DNA of 20,693 nt from Wenzhouxiangella sp. GTDB lineage: Bacteria > Pseudomonadota > Gammaproteobacteria > Xanthomonadales > Wenzhouxiangellaceae. The notes under the pieces were generated by a model. The model worked only from the letters and a program-made list of their open reading frames with translations, did not search any database and was not told the DNA's origin. The stretch's first letter is position 1, and each line of letters opens with the position of its first letter. The translations under genes were made by a program, and so were the position numbers. Positions 7,254-15,092 of this stretch are shown in pieces. The stretch covers positions 1-20,693 of the forward strand of contig SKKM01000160.1 in NCBI GenBank assembly GCA_007121485.1, given 5' to 3'.

Positions 7254-8597
7254 ATGGCCGGTGCCGAGCCTTCGAGCGCCTGGTCGCGCGCCGCCAGTTG
7301 CCGCTTCGTTTTCGCCGGCTACCGCTGGCATGCCGCCAGCGGAGAACTGCTTCTTGACTATGAACTCGACGGGTACCCCCTGTGCGAGCGTTTTCGCTTT
7401 CCCCTTCCGAACGACCGGCGAGCAATACCCGATGCTGCCCTGAACAGCGCCATGAGCCTGCTGCATTGGGTCGCCGGCGTGAGCTACTGGAAGGCGGGTT
7501 GCCCGCAGCAGCTGACTTTCGGGGCGCGTGCGCCGAGTGCCGAGCAGGCCGACTGGTTGAACCGGCTGTATCGGGAAGGCCTGGCCGAGTTTGCCTGGCA
7601 CAACCATCTTGCGCCGGAACGCTTCGAAGTGTTCCGCAGCGCGTCCCAGAGCCCCACGGATGCTGGGCCGGCGGGGCTGGACGGCGCCTACCTGGTACCG
7701 ATGGGCGGCGGCAAGGATTCCCTGGTCGCCTGGTCGCGACTCAAGCGGCAGGGCCTGGCTCCGATCACGGTCCAGGTCGGCTCGTCGGCGCTGATCCGTG
7801 CCGTGGCCGAACGCGCCGGCGGCCCCCACCTGGTGATCGAAAGGCAGGTCGACCCCGCGCTGGCCGGATTGAACGCCGCCGGCGCCTGGAACGGTCACGT
7901 GCCGATTACCGCCATCAACGCTGCCGCGCTGATCGTGCTGGCCCTGCTGCATGGCTCCCGCGGCGTGGTCTTTGCCAACGAGCGCTCCGCCGACGAGGCG
8001 ACGCTGAGCGACGAGCACGGCCGGCCGGTCAATCACCAGTTTGCCAAGTCGCTGCGCTTCGAGCGCATGCTCGACGACTGGGTGCGGCGCTGGATTGCCG
8101 CCGACCTGCAGGTGTTTTCCCTGCTGCGACGCGACCGCGAGCTGGCCATTTGCCGCGAGTTTGCCGGCCTGACCCGCTTTCACGACGTCTTTTCTTCCTG
8201 CAACCGCAACTTTCACCTGGACGGCCCGAGAACCGGGCGCTGGTGCGGGCGCTGCCCGAAGTGTCATTTCGTCTTTCTGGGCCTGGCGCCGTTCATGTCG
8301 GCCGCGGCGCTGGAACGCATTTTCGGCGCGAATCTGCTGGCCGATACCGACATACTGGACGGGTTCCGTTCACTGCTCGCCCTGGACGGGCGCAAGCCCT
8401 TCGAGTGCGTGGGCGAGGCGGCCGAGGCCAGGGCGGCGATCCGAACGCTGGCCGGCCGCCCCGAGTGGCGGGATCACGGTGTCGTCCGGACGCTGAACGC
8501 CGAGTTGGCCGGGCTCGAGGTGCCGGAACTGGACGAGCTGTGCCGGCCCGGCGGCGAGCACCTCATCCCGGAGGCCTTGCTGCATGCGTCTGGCTGA
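7254..8597 (+). CDS. murL: MurL: UDP-MurNAc-L-Ala-L-Glu epimerase
   Basis: The 447-residue protein matches MurL, which uses ATP to convert UDP-MurNAc-L-Ala-L-Glu into the D-Glu form in the cytoplasm, as described in Xanthomonas oryzae. Visible marks are MGGGKDSLVAW (150-160), a PP-loop-like nucleotide site; NERSADEATL and HQFAKSLRFE (242-270), a stretch typical of the family; SSCNRNF (314-320); and the cysteine cluster CGRCPKC (331-337), probably metal-binding. It is flanked by the PerM-like gene (3-nt gap) and murD2 (14-nt overlap), so the two enzymes of the pathway are translationally linked. No Shine-Dalgarno is evident, which fits coupling to the upstream stop. Family assignment is from recognised motifs and context, not a search. 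Confidence 0.9.
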   Translation: MAGAEPSSAWSRAASCRFVFAGYRWHAASGELLLDYELDGYPLCERFRFPLPNDRRAIPDAALNSAMSLLHWVAGVSYWKAGCPQQLTFGARAPSAEQADWLNRLYREGLAEFAWHNHLAPERFEVFRSASQSPTDAGPAGLDGAYLVPMGGGKDSLVAWSRLKRQGLAPITVQVGSSALIRAVAERAGGPHLVIERQVDPALAGLNAAGAWNGHVPITAINAAALIVLALLHGSRGVVFANERSADEATLSDEHGRPVNHQFAKSLRFERMLDDWVRRWIAADLQVFSLLRRDRELAICREFAGLTRFHDVFSSCNRNFHLDGPRTGRWCGRCPKCHFVFLGLAPFMSAAALERIFGANLLADTDILDGFRSLLALDGRKPFECVGEAAEARAAIRTLAGRPEWRDHGVVRTLNAELAGLEVPELDELCRPGGEHLIPEALLHASG

Positions 8598-9918
8598 GCT
8601 TGCCCGGCTGCGGGTGGGCCTGCTCGGTTTCGGGCGTGAGGGCAGGGCGGCCGCGTCCGCGCTCCGGGCCGTGCGACCCGACGTCGATCTGACCGTTCTG
8701 GCGGAATCCGGTCCGCAGCCTGAAGGCTACCCGGCCCGCATCGGTGCCTTCGACGACGGACTCAAGGATTTCGATATCCTGGTTCGGTCTCCAGGCGTGC
8801 CGGTGCTCCATCCGGCCCTGCAGCGCTTCCAGGCGGCCGGCGGACGGATCGTCAATCCGGCTTCGATCTGGTTTTCGGAACAGCCGGATCTGCCGGTCAT
8901 CGGCGTGACCGGCTCCAAGGGCAAGAGCACCACGGTGTCGCTGCTGACCCATCAGCTGCGCGCGGCAGGCCGCCGCGTCCTGCTGGCGGGAAACATCGGC
9001 GTGCCCCTGTTAGCCCACCTGGACAGCGACGCCGAACTGGTGGTGCTTGAACTGTCCAGCTACCAGCTGGCCGACCTCGAGGGCCGCCTGAGTCTGGGCG
9101 TGATCACGCGCCTGTTTCCCGAGCACGGCGACTGGCACGGTGGGGTGGAGCACTACTACGCCAGCAAGCTGCGCATGATCGACCTGCTTCAGGGCGGGCC
9201 CTTGCTGATCAACGCCCGCGATGAGGTCTTGCTGGCGCACACCGCCGGTGCCCCGAACCGCCTGCTGGGCAATCGACCGCCGCTGGCCTGTCGGCAGGGC
9301 GATGCGCTGTACCGCGGTGTAGAAAGATTGATCGATCTGGACCAGCTCCAGCTGATGGGGCGCCACAACCTGGACAATGCGGCGCTGGCGCTGGAGGCAG
9401 CCCTGCTTCAGGGGGTCGAGCTGGTGACCGCGGTCAGCGCTCTGCGCGACTTCCGCCCCCTGGACAACCGCCTGGAGCGGGTCGAAGATCGGTTCGGCCT
9501 GTGCTGGATCAACGACTCCATCGCCACCACGCCGCATGCCACGCTGGCCGCCCTGCAGGCCCTGACCGGACAGGATGTCGTGCTGATTGCCGGCGGCTAC
9601 GTCCGGCCGGCCGACTGGACTCCGGTGCTCGACCACTGCCGCCGCCATCCGCTGCGCGGGCTGGTACTGCTGCCGGACAGCGGTCCGGCCGTGGCCGCCG
9701 CCTTCGAGCATGCGCAGGTGCTGCCTGCCGGACGCCACAGCCTGGTCGGCGACATGGCCGAAGCGGTGCGGGAGGCGGCGCTTCTGGCCAAGGACAACGC
9801 GACCGTGCTGCTCAGCCCGGGTGCTGCCAGCTTCCCGCAATTCCGCGATTTCGAAGACCGCGGGGAATGCTTCAGGCAAGCCGTCGCAAGCTACTACAAG
9901 GATCGATCCACGGCATAG
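8584..9918 (+). CDS. murD2: MurD2: UDP-MurNAc-L-alanine--L-glutamate ligase
   Basis: This 444-residue Mur ligase has the N-terminal nucleotide-sugar domain (GFGREG 15-20; RSPGVP 68-73), the ATP P-loop GSKGKST (110-116), NIGVPL and ELSSYQL, PEHGDWHGG (179-187), the carbamylatable Lys195 in YYASKLRM, GRHNLDNAALAL (259-270) and SPGAASFPQF with FEDRG near the C-terminus. It differs from classical MurD at D-Glu-binding places: the NDSKATN motif reads NDSIATT (310-316, Lys to Ile) and GGDGKSADF reads GGYVRPADW (337-345, Lys to Arg). With murL immediately upstream, the L-Glu-adding MurD2 of Xanthomonas type is the best call. It overlaps murL by 14 nt and the convergent ispB by 25 nt. A plain MurD cannot be excluded without an assay. 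Confidence 0.88.
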   Translation: MRLAELARLRVGLLGFGREGRAAASALRAVRPDVDLTVLAESGPQPEGYPARIGAFDDGLKDFDILVRSPGVPVLHPALQRFQAAGGRIVNPASIWFSEQPDLPVIGVTGSKGKSTTVSLLTHQLRAAGRRVLLAGNIGVPLLAHLDSDAELVVLELSSYQLADLEGRLSLGVITRLFPEHGDWHGGVEHYYASKLRMIDLLQGGPLLINARDEVLLAHTAGAPNRLLGNRPPLACRQGDALYRGVERLIDLDQLQLMGRHNLDNAALALEAALLQGVELVTAVSALRDFRPLDNRLERVEDRFGLCWINDSIATTPHATLAALQALTGQDVVLIAGGYVRPADWTPVLDHCRRHPLRGLVLLPDSGPAVAAAFEHAQVLPAGRHSLVGDMAEAVREAALLAKDNATVLLSPGAASFPQFRDFEDRGECFRQAVASYYKDRSTA

Positions 9919-10892
9919 CGGGCCAGCACGGCCAGCGCGCCGCGCTCCGCCGAGGGCTCGAGCACGTGCAGTCTTTCCTCGGCCTGGCGTGCCAGGCGTT
10001 CGGCTTCCTGCAGCGCGTCTTCCAGGGCGCGCGTTTCGGCCAGGATCTCCAGGACATCAGCCACGTTGCGCGAGCCGCCGGCGGCAATGATGGCGCGCAG
10101 GTGGTCATGACGGGCGCCGCCGCTGCGCTCCAGCGCCAGGATCAGGGGCAGGGTGACCTTGCCTTCAGCCAGGTCATCGCCGACGTTCTTGCCCAGTTCG
10201 CTGTCGTCGGCGCGGTAGTCGAGCACGTCATCGGCGATCTGAAAGGCCTGGCCCAGCAGGAGACCGAATTCCGCCATGCTGCTGCAGTCGCCGGCGCTGC
10301 GCCCCGCGAGCACGCCGCCCAGCTGGGCGCTGGCGGCAAACAGGCAGGCGGTCTTGTCCGAGATGACGCGGAAATAGTCCTGCGCCCTGAGGTCGGCATT
10401 GCCCATCTGCATCAGCTGCAGGACCTCGCCTTCGGCGATCGTGTTGGTGGTGTCGGCCAGGATGCGCATGACCTCCAGTCGATCGAGTTCGACCATCAGC
10501 TGGAAGCTGCGCGAGTAGAGAAAGTCACCGACCAGGACCGAGGCCGCGTTGCCCCAGATCTGGTGGGCCGCCTCCCGGCCGCGGCGGCGATGGGATTCGT
10601 CGACGACGTCGTCGTGCAACAGGGTGGCGGTATGGATGAACTCGATCACCGCGGCCAGCTGGATATGGTCCTGACCGGCATAGCCGGCCGCGCGCGCGCA
10701 CAGCAGGTGCAGCAGCGGGCGCAGTCGCTTGCCGCCGCCGCCGATGATGTGCTGGCCGATCTGGTTCACCAGCACCACGTCGGAGGCCAGCCGGCGTCGG
10801 ATGAGGTCATCGACCGCGCGGCGATCAGCGGCGGCCAGATCAAGAACGTCGGGCAGGTTCTTCGGGACCGCGCAGGTGCTAGCATCGTTCAT
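9894..10892 (-). CDS. ispB: IspB-type polyprenyl (octaprenyl) diphosphate synthase
   Basis: The 332-residue protein is a trans-type long-chain prenyl diphosphate synthase that extends FPP with IPP to make the ubiquinone side chain. It carries GGGKRLRP (52-59), the first Asp-rich motif DDVVD (94-98) in HTATLLHDDVVDES, GNAASVLVGDFLYSRSF (115-130), AEGEVLQL (153-160), KTACLF, the second Asp-rich motif DDVLD (221-225) and GKNVGDDLAEGKVTLPL. The similarity to E. coli IspB runs end to end, and small residues before the first Asp motif suit a long product. Its last 25 nt overlap the 3' end of murD2 on the other strand. It is divergent from ssb across 123 bp. Confidence 0.94.
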   Translation of the reverse strand: MNDASTCAVPKNLPDVLDLAAADRRAVDDLIRRRLASDVVLVNQIGQHIIGGGGKRLRPLLHLLCARAAGYAGQDHIQLAAVIEFIHTATLLHDDVVDESHRRRGREAAHQIWGNAASVLVGDFLYSRSFQLMVELDRLEVMRILADTTNTIAEGEVLQLMQMGNADLRAQDYFRVISDKTACLFAASAQLGGVLAGRSAGDCSSMAEFGLLLGQAFQIADDVLDYRADDSELGKNVGDDLAEGKVTLPLILALERSGGARHDHLRAIIAAGGSRNVADVLEILAETRALEDALQEAERLARQAEERLHVLEPSAERGALAVLARYAVDRSL

Positions 10893-10900
10893 AGCCGGCC

Positions 10901-10927
10901 ATTATACGAGCCGAATTCCTACACCAA
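10901..10927 (-). promoter_or_regulatory. Candidate ispB promoter
   Basis: On the minus strand a perfect TATAAT occupies 10906-10901, preceded 15 bp upstream by TTGGTG (10927-10922; TCTTGG at 17 bp is an alternative). The -10 stands only 8 nt before the ispB ATG, so the transcript would have almost no leader. The sequence around the -10, GGCTCGTATAATG, happens to equal that of the lacUV5 promoter. Confidence 0.5.
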
Positions 10928-10962
10928 GAGAAGAAATCGACGAGCCGGGGCGGGGCCATCGC

Positions 10963-10968
10963 TATGCT
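10963..10968 (+). promoter_or_regulatory. Candidate -10 hexamer for ssb
   Basis: TATGCT lies 47 nt before the ssb ATG and is followed by an AT-rich discriminator-like stretch. A good -35 is not found at the expected distance. AGGAG at 11000-11004 provides the ribosome-binding site, with a longish 11-nt spacer. Confidence 0.35.
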
Positions 10969-11015
10969 AGACTTTTTGCGTCTTCAAACAAGCAGAATCA
11001 GGAGCAGGACAGGCC

Positions 11016-11462
11016 ATGGCCCGAGGCATCAACAAGGTGATTCTCATCGGCAATCTGGGCGCGGACCCGGAAACCCGGCATACCGCAGGCGGTAACGCCG
11101 TCACCAACCTGTCGGTGGCGACTTCGGAGGCCTGGCGTGACCGGCAGACCGGCGAGCAGCGCGAGAACACCGAGTGGCACCGGGTGGTGCTGTTCGGCAA
11201 GCTCGGCGAAATCGCCGGAGAATATCTGCGCAAGGGCAGCAAGGTCTACCTGGAAGGCCGCCTGCAGACGCGCAAGTGGCAGGACAGGGACGGCAACGAC
11301 CGCTGGACCACCGAGATCATCGCCAACGAAATGCAGATGCTCGATGGCCGCGGGTCCGCCGACTCCATGGGCGATGGCGGCAACGACTATGCCCGCCCGA
11401 CCTCCTCCCAGCGCAGCTCCGCGCCGGGGCCGGAGGGACTGGAAGACGACATCCCGTTCTGA
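11016..11462 (+). CDS. ssb: Single-stranded DNA-binding protein
   Basis: The 148-residue protein has the OB-fold of bacterial SSB over residues 1-110 (GINKVILIGNLGADPETRH, TEWHRVVLFGKL, YLRKGSKVYLEGRLQTRKWQD), a Gly/Ser-rich disordered linker, and the acidic C-terminal tip DDIPF (144-148) that recruits replication and repair proteins, including exonuclease I, whose gene lies 7 kb away. As a tetramer it coats ssDNA during replication, recombination and repair. It is slightly shorter than E. coli SSB (178) because the linker is short. It is divergent from ispB and is followed 31 nt later by rmlB, so readthrough into the sugar genes is possible. Confidence 0.96.
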   Translation: MARGINKVILIGNLGADPETRHTAGGNAVTNLSVATSEAWRDRQTGEQRENTEWHRVVLFGKLGEIAGEYLRKGSKVYLEGRLQTRKWQDRDGNDRWTTEIIANEMQMLDGRGSADSMGDGGNDYARPTSSQRSSAPGPEGLEDDIPF

Positions 11463-11493
11463 CGCACCAGCGCGCAGCGGTCGGCTCCGACAC

Positions 11494-12567
11494 ATGTCCT
11501 CGCTCATCGTCACCGGCGGCGCCGGTTTCATCGGTTCGAATTTCGTCCGTCACGTTCTTGACGCCACCGAACTGGTGGTGGTCAACCTGGACCTGCTGAC
11601 CTACGCCGGCAACCGCGAGTCGCTGGCCGGACTGGATCCGGCGCGCCATCATTTCGTCCATGGCGATATCTGCGATGCGGCCCTGGTCAGGGGCCTGCTG
11701 GCCGAGCATGAGCCGATCGGACTGGTTCATTTTGCCGCCGAAAGCCATGTCGATCGCTCGATCGACGACCCGGGGGCCTTTGTCCGCACCAACGTGGTCG
11801 GCACCCAGATCCTGCTCGACGCCGCCCTGGACTACTGGCAGGGTGGCGCGGACGGCTTTCGCTTCGTCCACGTGTCCACCGACGAGGTCTACGGCAGTCT
11901 GAAGCCCGATGAGCCGGCCTTCACCGAGACCCATCGCTACGCGCCGAACTCGCCCTATGCCGCCTCCAAGGCTGCCGCCGATCACCTGGCGCGGGCCTGG
12001 CACCGGACGTACGGGCTGCCGGTGATGATCACCAACTGCTCCAACAACTACGGGCCCTACCAGTTCCCGGAAAAGCTCATTCCGCTGATGCTGATCAACG
12101 CGCTGGAAGGCGAGCGCCTGCCGGTCTACGGCGACGGCCAGCAGCGGCGCGACTGGCTGTTCGTCACCGACCACTGCCGGGCGGTGCTGCGGGTGCTGGA
12201 GGCAGGCGAGCCCGGCCGCGTCTACAACATCGGCGGAAACGCCGAGATGACCAACCTCGACGTGGTTCACCTGCTGTGCGATCTGCTCGATGATCGCGTA
12301 CCGGCTGATCGGCCGCGGCGAGAGCTGATCGAGTACGTCACCGACCGGCCGGGCCATGACCGTCGCTACGCCATCAACGCTTCGCGCATCCGCGACGAGC
12401 TTGGCTGGGAGCCCTCGGTTGATTTCAGGACCGGCCTGGCCGCGACCGTGGACTGGTACCTGGGCCACCGCGACTGGTGGCAACGCATCCGGGACGGGCG
12501 CTACCGGTCGGAGCGTCTGGGCGTCTCCCGGGCCGCGAAAGCAGCGCCGCGAACCGAGCCTGGCTGA
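11494..12567 (+). CDS. rfbB: dTDP-glucose 4,6-dehydratase (RmlB)
   Basis: The 357-residue protein is RmlB, the second step of dTDP-L-rhamnose synthesis (dTDP-glucose to dTDP-4-keto-6-deoxyglucose). It is an extended short-chain dehydrogenase with the NAD-binding GGAGFIG (8-14), the catalytic Thr-Asp-Glu of STDEVYG (129-131), YAASK (155-159, Tyr and Lys of the catalytic set), NCSNNYGPYQFPEKLIPL (181 onward) and YGDGQQRRDWLFVTDHC. ATG 11494 is chosen because the first strand and Gly-rich loop follow at once; upstream in-frame codons overlap ssb. It starts 31 nt after ssb. The last 25 or so residues are basic and poorly conserved. It is separated from rmlA by 202 nt, unlike the overlapping rest of the cluster. 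Confidence 0.95.
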   Translation: MSSLIVTGGAGFIGSNFVRHVLDATELVVVNLDLLTYAGNRESLAGLDPARHHFVHGDICDAALVRGLLAEHEPIGLVHFAAESHVDRSIDDPGAFVRTNVVGTQILLDAALDYWQGGADGFRFVHVSTDEVYGSLKPDEPAFTETHRYAPNSPYAASKAAADHLARAWHRTYGLPVMITNCSNNYGPYQFPEKLIPLMLINALEGERLPVYGDGQQRRDWLFVTDHCRAVLRVLEAGEPGRVYNIGGNAEMTNLDVVHLLCDLLDDRVPADRPRRELIEYVTDRPGHDRRYAINASRIRDELGWEPSVDFRTGLAATVDWYLGHRDWWQRIRDGRYRSERLGVSRAAKAAPRTEPG

Positions 12568-12631
12568 CGGGCGGAGCTCGTCGCCGCGAGCACGGCAGAC
12601 CGGATCTCAGGCCCCGCTGACGCTCTCGCAA

Positions 12632-12648
12632 GGCCTGGCCGCCAGGCC
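12632..12648. repeat. Short hairpin in the rmlB-rmlA gap
   Basis: GGCCTGG and CCAGGCC form a perfect 7-bp stem with a CCG loop, 65 nt after the rmlB stop. No T-tract follows. The rest of the 202-nt gap shows no gene; the hairpin may mark a 3' end of the upstream transcript or attenuate readthrough. Confidence 0.3.
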
Positions 12649-12720
12649 GGACGGAACGCCCCGTGGCTTCGGCGCCCGACTTTTGGGGCCGCGCGCCGCG
12701 CCCGCACCCTCGCACTGCTG

Positions 12721-12750
12721 ATCTGCGTTAATCTGCCTGCATCCGCGGCA
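12721..12750 (+). repeat. Three degenerate 10-nt direct repeats before rmlA
   Basis: ATCTGCGTTA, ATCTGCCTGC and ATCCGCGGCA follow one another without a gap, so the ATC(T/C)GC core recurs with an exact 10-nt period, one helical turn. The array ends 19 nt before the rmlA ATG. It resembles, from memory, a phrase of repeated ATCTGCG units seen in intergenic DNA of various bacteria; I cannot verify this here. A role in regulating rmlA is conceivable. Confidence 0.4.
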
Positions 12751-12769
12751 AGAGTCCGATTCGAGCTCG

Positions 12770-13654
12770 ATGAACAGAAAAGGCATCATTCTGGCCGGCG
12801 GCGCCGGCACCCGCTTGTATCCGCTGACCCAGGTGATCAGCAAGCAGCTGCTGCCGGTCTACGACAAGCCGATGATCTACTACCCCTTGAGCACGCTCAT
12901 GCAGGCCGGGATTCGCGAGATCCTGGTGATCACCACCCCGCATGAGCAACATCTGTTCCAGAAACTGCTGGGCGACGGCAGCCAGTGGGGAATCCAGCTC
13001 GACTATGCCGTGCAGCCCGAGCCCAAGGGGCTGGCCGAGGCCTTCCTGATCGGCCGGGACTTCATTGCCGGCGGGCCCTCCTGCCTGATCCTCGGCGACA
13101 ACATCTTCCACGGTGGCGGCATGCGCCAACTGCTCGAACGGGCGTCGGCGAGGACGTCCGGGGCCACGGTGTTCGGCTACTGGGTCAGTGACCCGGAGCG
13201 TTACGGCGTGGTGGAGATGGATGCTCAGGGCCAGGTCCTCTCGCTGGAGGAGAAACCGGCCCGACCGCGATCCAATTACGCGGTCACGGGGCTGTATTTC
13301 TATGATGGGCGCGCGAGTGATTATGCGGCCAGGCTCAGCCCCTCGGAGCGTGGGGAGCTGGAGATCACCGACCTGAACCGCTGCTATCTGGATGCGGGTG
13401 AGCTGACCGTGGAGCGCATGGGTCGGGGCTATGCCTGGCTGGACACCGGCACCCACGCCTCGCTGCAGCAGGCCGCCAGCTACATCGAGACGCTGGAATC
13501 GCGCCAGGGTCTGCGCGTCGCCTGTCCGGAGGAAATCGCCTTCCGCCAGGGCTGGATCGACGGCGACCAGCTGCTGGCCCTGGCCGAGCCGCTGATCTCC
13601 AGCGGCTACGGCGATTACCTGCGCATGGTCGCCACGAGCAAGCTGGCGCCATGA
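12770..13654 (+). CDS. rfbA: Glucose-1-phosphate thymidylyltransferase (RmlA)
   Basis: The 294-residue enzyme makes dTDP-glucose from dTTP and glucose-1-phosphate, the first step to dTDP-rhamnose. It shows the nucleotidyltransferase signature LAGGAGTRLYPLT (8-20), SKQLLPVYDKPMIYYPLS (24-41), QPEPKGLAEAFLIG, LGDNIFHGGG, the EKP-type segment LEEKPARPRSNYAVTGLYFYD and WLDTGTHASL; the length equals the usual 290-295. The protein begins MNRKGIILAGG, the family start; no clear ribosome-binding site precedes it. Its stop overlaps the rmlC start as ATGA. Confidence 0.96.
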   Translation: MNRKGIILAGGAGTRLYPLTQVISKQLLPVYDKPMIYYPLSTLMQAGIREILVITTPHEQHLFQKLLGDGSQWGIQLDYAVQPEPKGLAEAFLIGRDFIAGGPSCLILGDNIFHGGGMRQLLERASARTSGATVFGYWVSDPERYGVVEMDAQGQVLSLEEKPARPRSNYAVTGLYFYDGRASDYAARLSPSERGELEITDLNRCYLDAGELTVERMGRGYAWLDTGTHASLQQAASYIETLESRQGLRVACPEEIAFRQGWIDGDQLLALAEPLISSGYGDYLRMVATSKLAP

Positions 13655-14199
13655 AGATCGAAGCCACTGGCTTGCCCGGCGTCCAGTTGATCACCCCGGA
13701 CGTCTTTGCCGATGAGCGCGGCTGGTTCCTGGAAACTTGGCGTGCGGAGCGCTACGCCGAGCACGGCGTCGGCCCCGTATTCGTCCAGGCCAACGCCTCG
13801 CGCTCCACCAGGGGCGTCTTGCGCGGCCTGCATTTCCAGTGGCCCGAACCGCAGGGCAAGCTGGTCTGGGTCAGCCAGGGGAGGGTCTTCGACGTGGCCG
13901 TGGACATCCGCCCGGGCTCGCCGGACTTCGGGCGCTGGACGGCATTCGAGCTGGATGACCGGCGTCATCAGCAACTGTGGATTCCCGAAGGCTTCGCGCA
14001 TGGCTTCCAGGTCCTGAGCGAAACCGCCACCTTCCACTACCTGTGCACGCGGCCCTATCGCCCGGACTGTGATGCGGCCATCGCCTGGGACGATCCCGAT
14101 ATCGGCATCGACTGGCCGTTGGCGCCGACCGGCCTGTCGAGCAAGGATGCCCAGGCCCCGCGTCTGTCCGCCCTTTCGCCCGAGCGATTGCCGGCATGA
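13651..14199 (+). CDS. rfbC: dTDP-4-dehydrorhamnose 3,5-epimerase (RmlC)
   Basis: This 182-residue cupin performs the double epimerisation of dTDP-4-keto-6-deoxyglucose. The motifs FADERGWFLETW (19-30), FVQANASRSTRGVLRGLHFQ (44-63) with catalytic-type His61, PQGKLVWVSQGRVFDVAVDIR with Lys70, and IPEGFAHGFQVLSETATFHYLCT with Tyr130 follow the family. Length is usual. It overlaps rmlA by 4 nt and rmlD by 4 nt (both ATGA), so the three are translationally coupled. Confidence 0.95.
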   Translation: MKIEATGLPGVQLITPDVFADERGWFLETWRAERYAEHGVGPVFVQANASRSTRGVLRGLHFQWPEPQGKLVWVSQGRVFDVAVDIRPGSPDFGRWTAFELDDRRHQQLWIPEGFAHGFQVLSETATFHYLCTRPYRPDCDAAIAWDDPDIGIDWPLAPTGLSSKDAQAPRLSALSPERLPA

Positions 14200-15092
14200 G
14201 AGTGTTGCTGACCGGTGCGGACGGCCAACTGGGGCGGCACCTGGCGCCGCTTTTGGCTGAGCGCTTCGAGTTGGTAACCAGCGCTCCGGACTCCGGCGAC
14301 CGGCCTTGCGATTTGCGCGAGGAGACGGCGCTGCGGGGCCTGCTTGACGAAGTGTCCCCGAACCTGATCGTCAATCCGGCCGCCTGGACCGCCGTGGACG
14401 ACGCCGAGGATCATGAAGCGGCGGCGGCGCGCCTGAACCAGTGGTTGCCGGCACGGCTGGCGGCATGGTGCCGATCGCGCGATGCCGGGCTGGTCCATTT
14501 TTCCACCGACTACGTGTTCAGCGGTCGGCCTGATCGCGCCTGGCTGGAAAGCGATCCGCCGGCGCCGGCCAGCGCCTACGGCCGAACCAAGCTGGCTGGC
14601 GAGGACGAGATCCGGCGCTCCGGAGCCGGCGCGCTGATTCTGCGCACGGCCTGGCTGTACAGCGCGCTGCCCGGCAATTTCCTGTCGGCGATCCTGGCCC
14701 GCGCGGCGCGCGGCGAGGACTTGCGGGTGGTGAGCGACCAGTTCGGGTCCCCCACCTGGGCCGGCAGCCTGGCCCGCATGACGCTGGGTTTGCTGGGAGC
14801 GATTAATATCAAGAGCGGATCGACGCTGACGCTGCATGCGGTCGACCGGGGCCGGATGAGCTGGCACGAGTTTGCCGCCATGGCGGTCGACATGGCCTGC
14901 GAGCGCGGCCTGATCGAACGCCCGGTGGCGGTGGCAGCCATCGCTTCCGATGAATGGCCGCAACGGGCTGAACGGCCGCGCTGGTCTGTGCTCGACGCCG
15001 GCGCCCTGGAGGCCCGGCTGGGACGTTCAGTACCCACTGTACGGCAGGCCTTGTCGGCTTGCCTGGACGAATGGAAACCCGAGTCATGCTGA
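14196..15092 (+). CDS. rfbD: dTDP-4-dehydrorhamnose reductase (RmlD)
   Basis: The 298-residue short-chain reductase performs the last step to dTDP-L-rhamnose with NAD(P)H. It shows GADGQLG (7-13), VNPAAWTAVDDAE (59-71), STDYVFSG (103-110), YGRTKLAGE (128-136, with catalytic Tyr128 and Lys132), RTAWLYS and the C-terminal RPRWSVLD. Length matches the family. The four rml genes occur in the order B-A-C-D here. The 3' end overlaps the manC start by 7 nt. Confidence 0.95.
   Translation: MRVLLTGADGQLGRHLAPLLAERFELVTSAPDSGDRPCDLREETALRGLLDEVSPNLIVNPAAWTAVDDAEDHEAAAARLNQWLPARLAAWCRSRDAGLVHFSTDYVFSGRPDRAWLESDPPAPASAYGRTKLAGEDEIRRSGAGALILRTAWLYSALPGNFLSAILARAARGEDLRVVSDQFGSPTWAGSLARMTLGLLGAINIKSGSTLTLHAVDRGRMSWHEFAAMAVDMACERGLIERPVAVAAIASDEWPQRAERPRWSVLDAGALEARLGRSVPTVRQALSACLDEWKPESC

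Noticed and set aside
5601..8267. An 888-codon open frame on the minus strand, antisense to the PerM-like and murL genes
   Set aside because: It is a shadow: the composition (rich in His, Gln, Gly, Arg) has no family signature, and both real genes on the plus strand are unmistakable. High GC with a strong third-base preference removes stops from this antisense frame.
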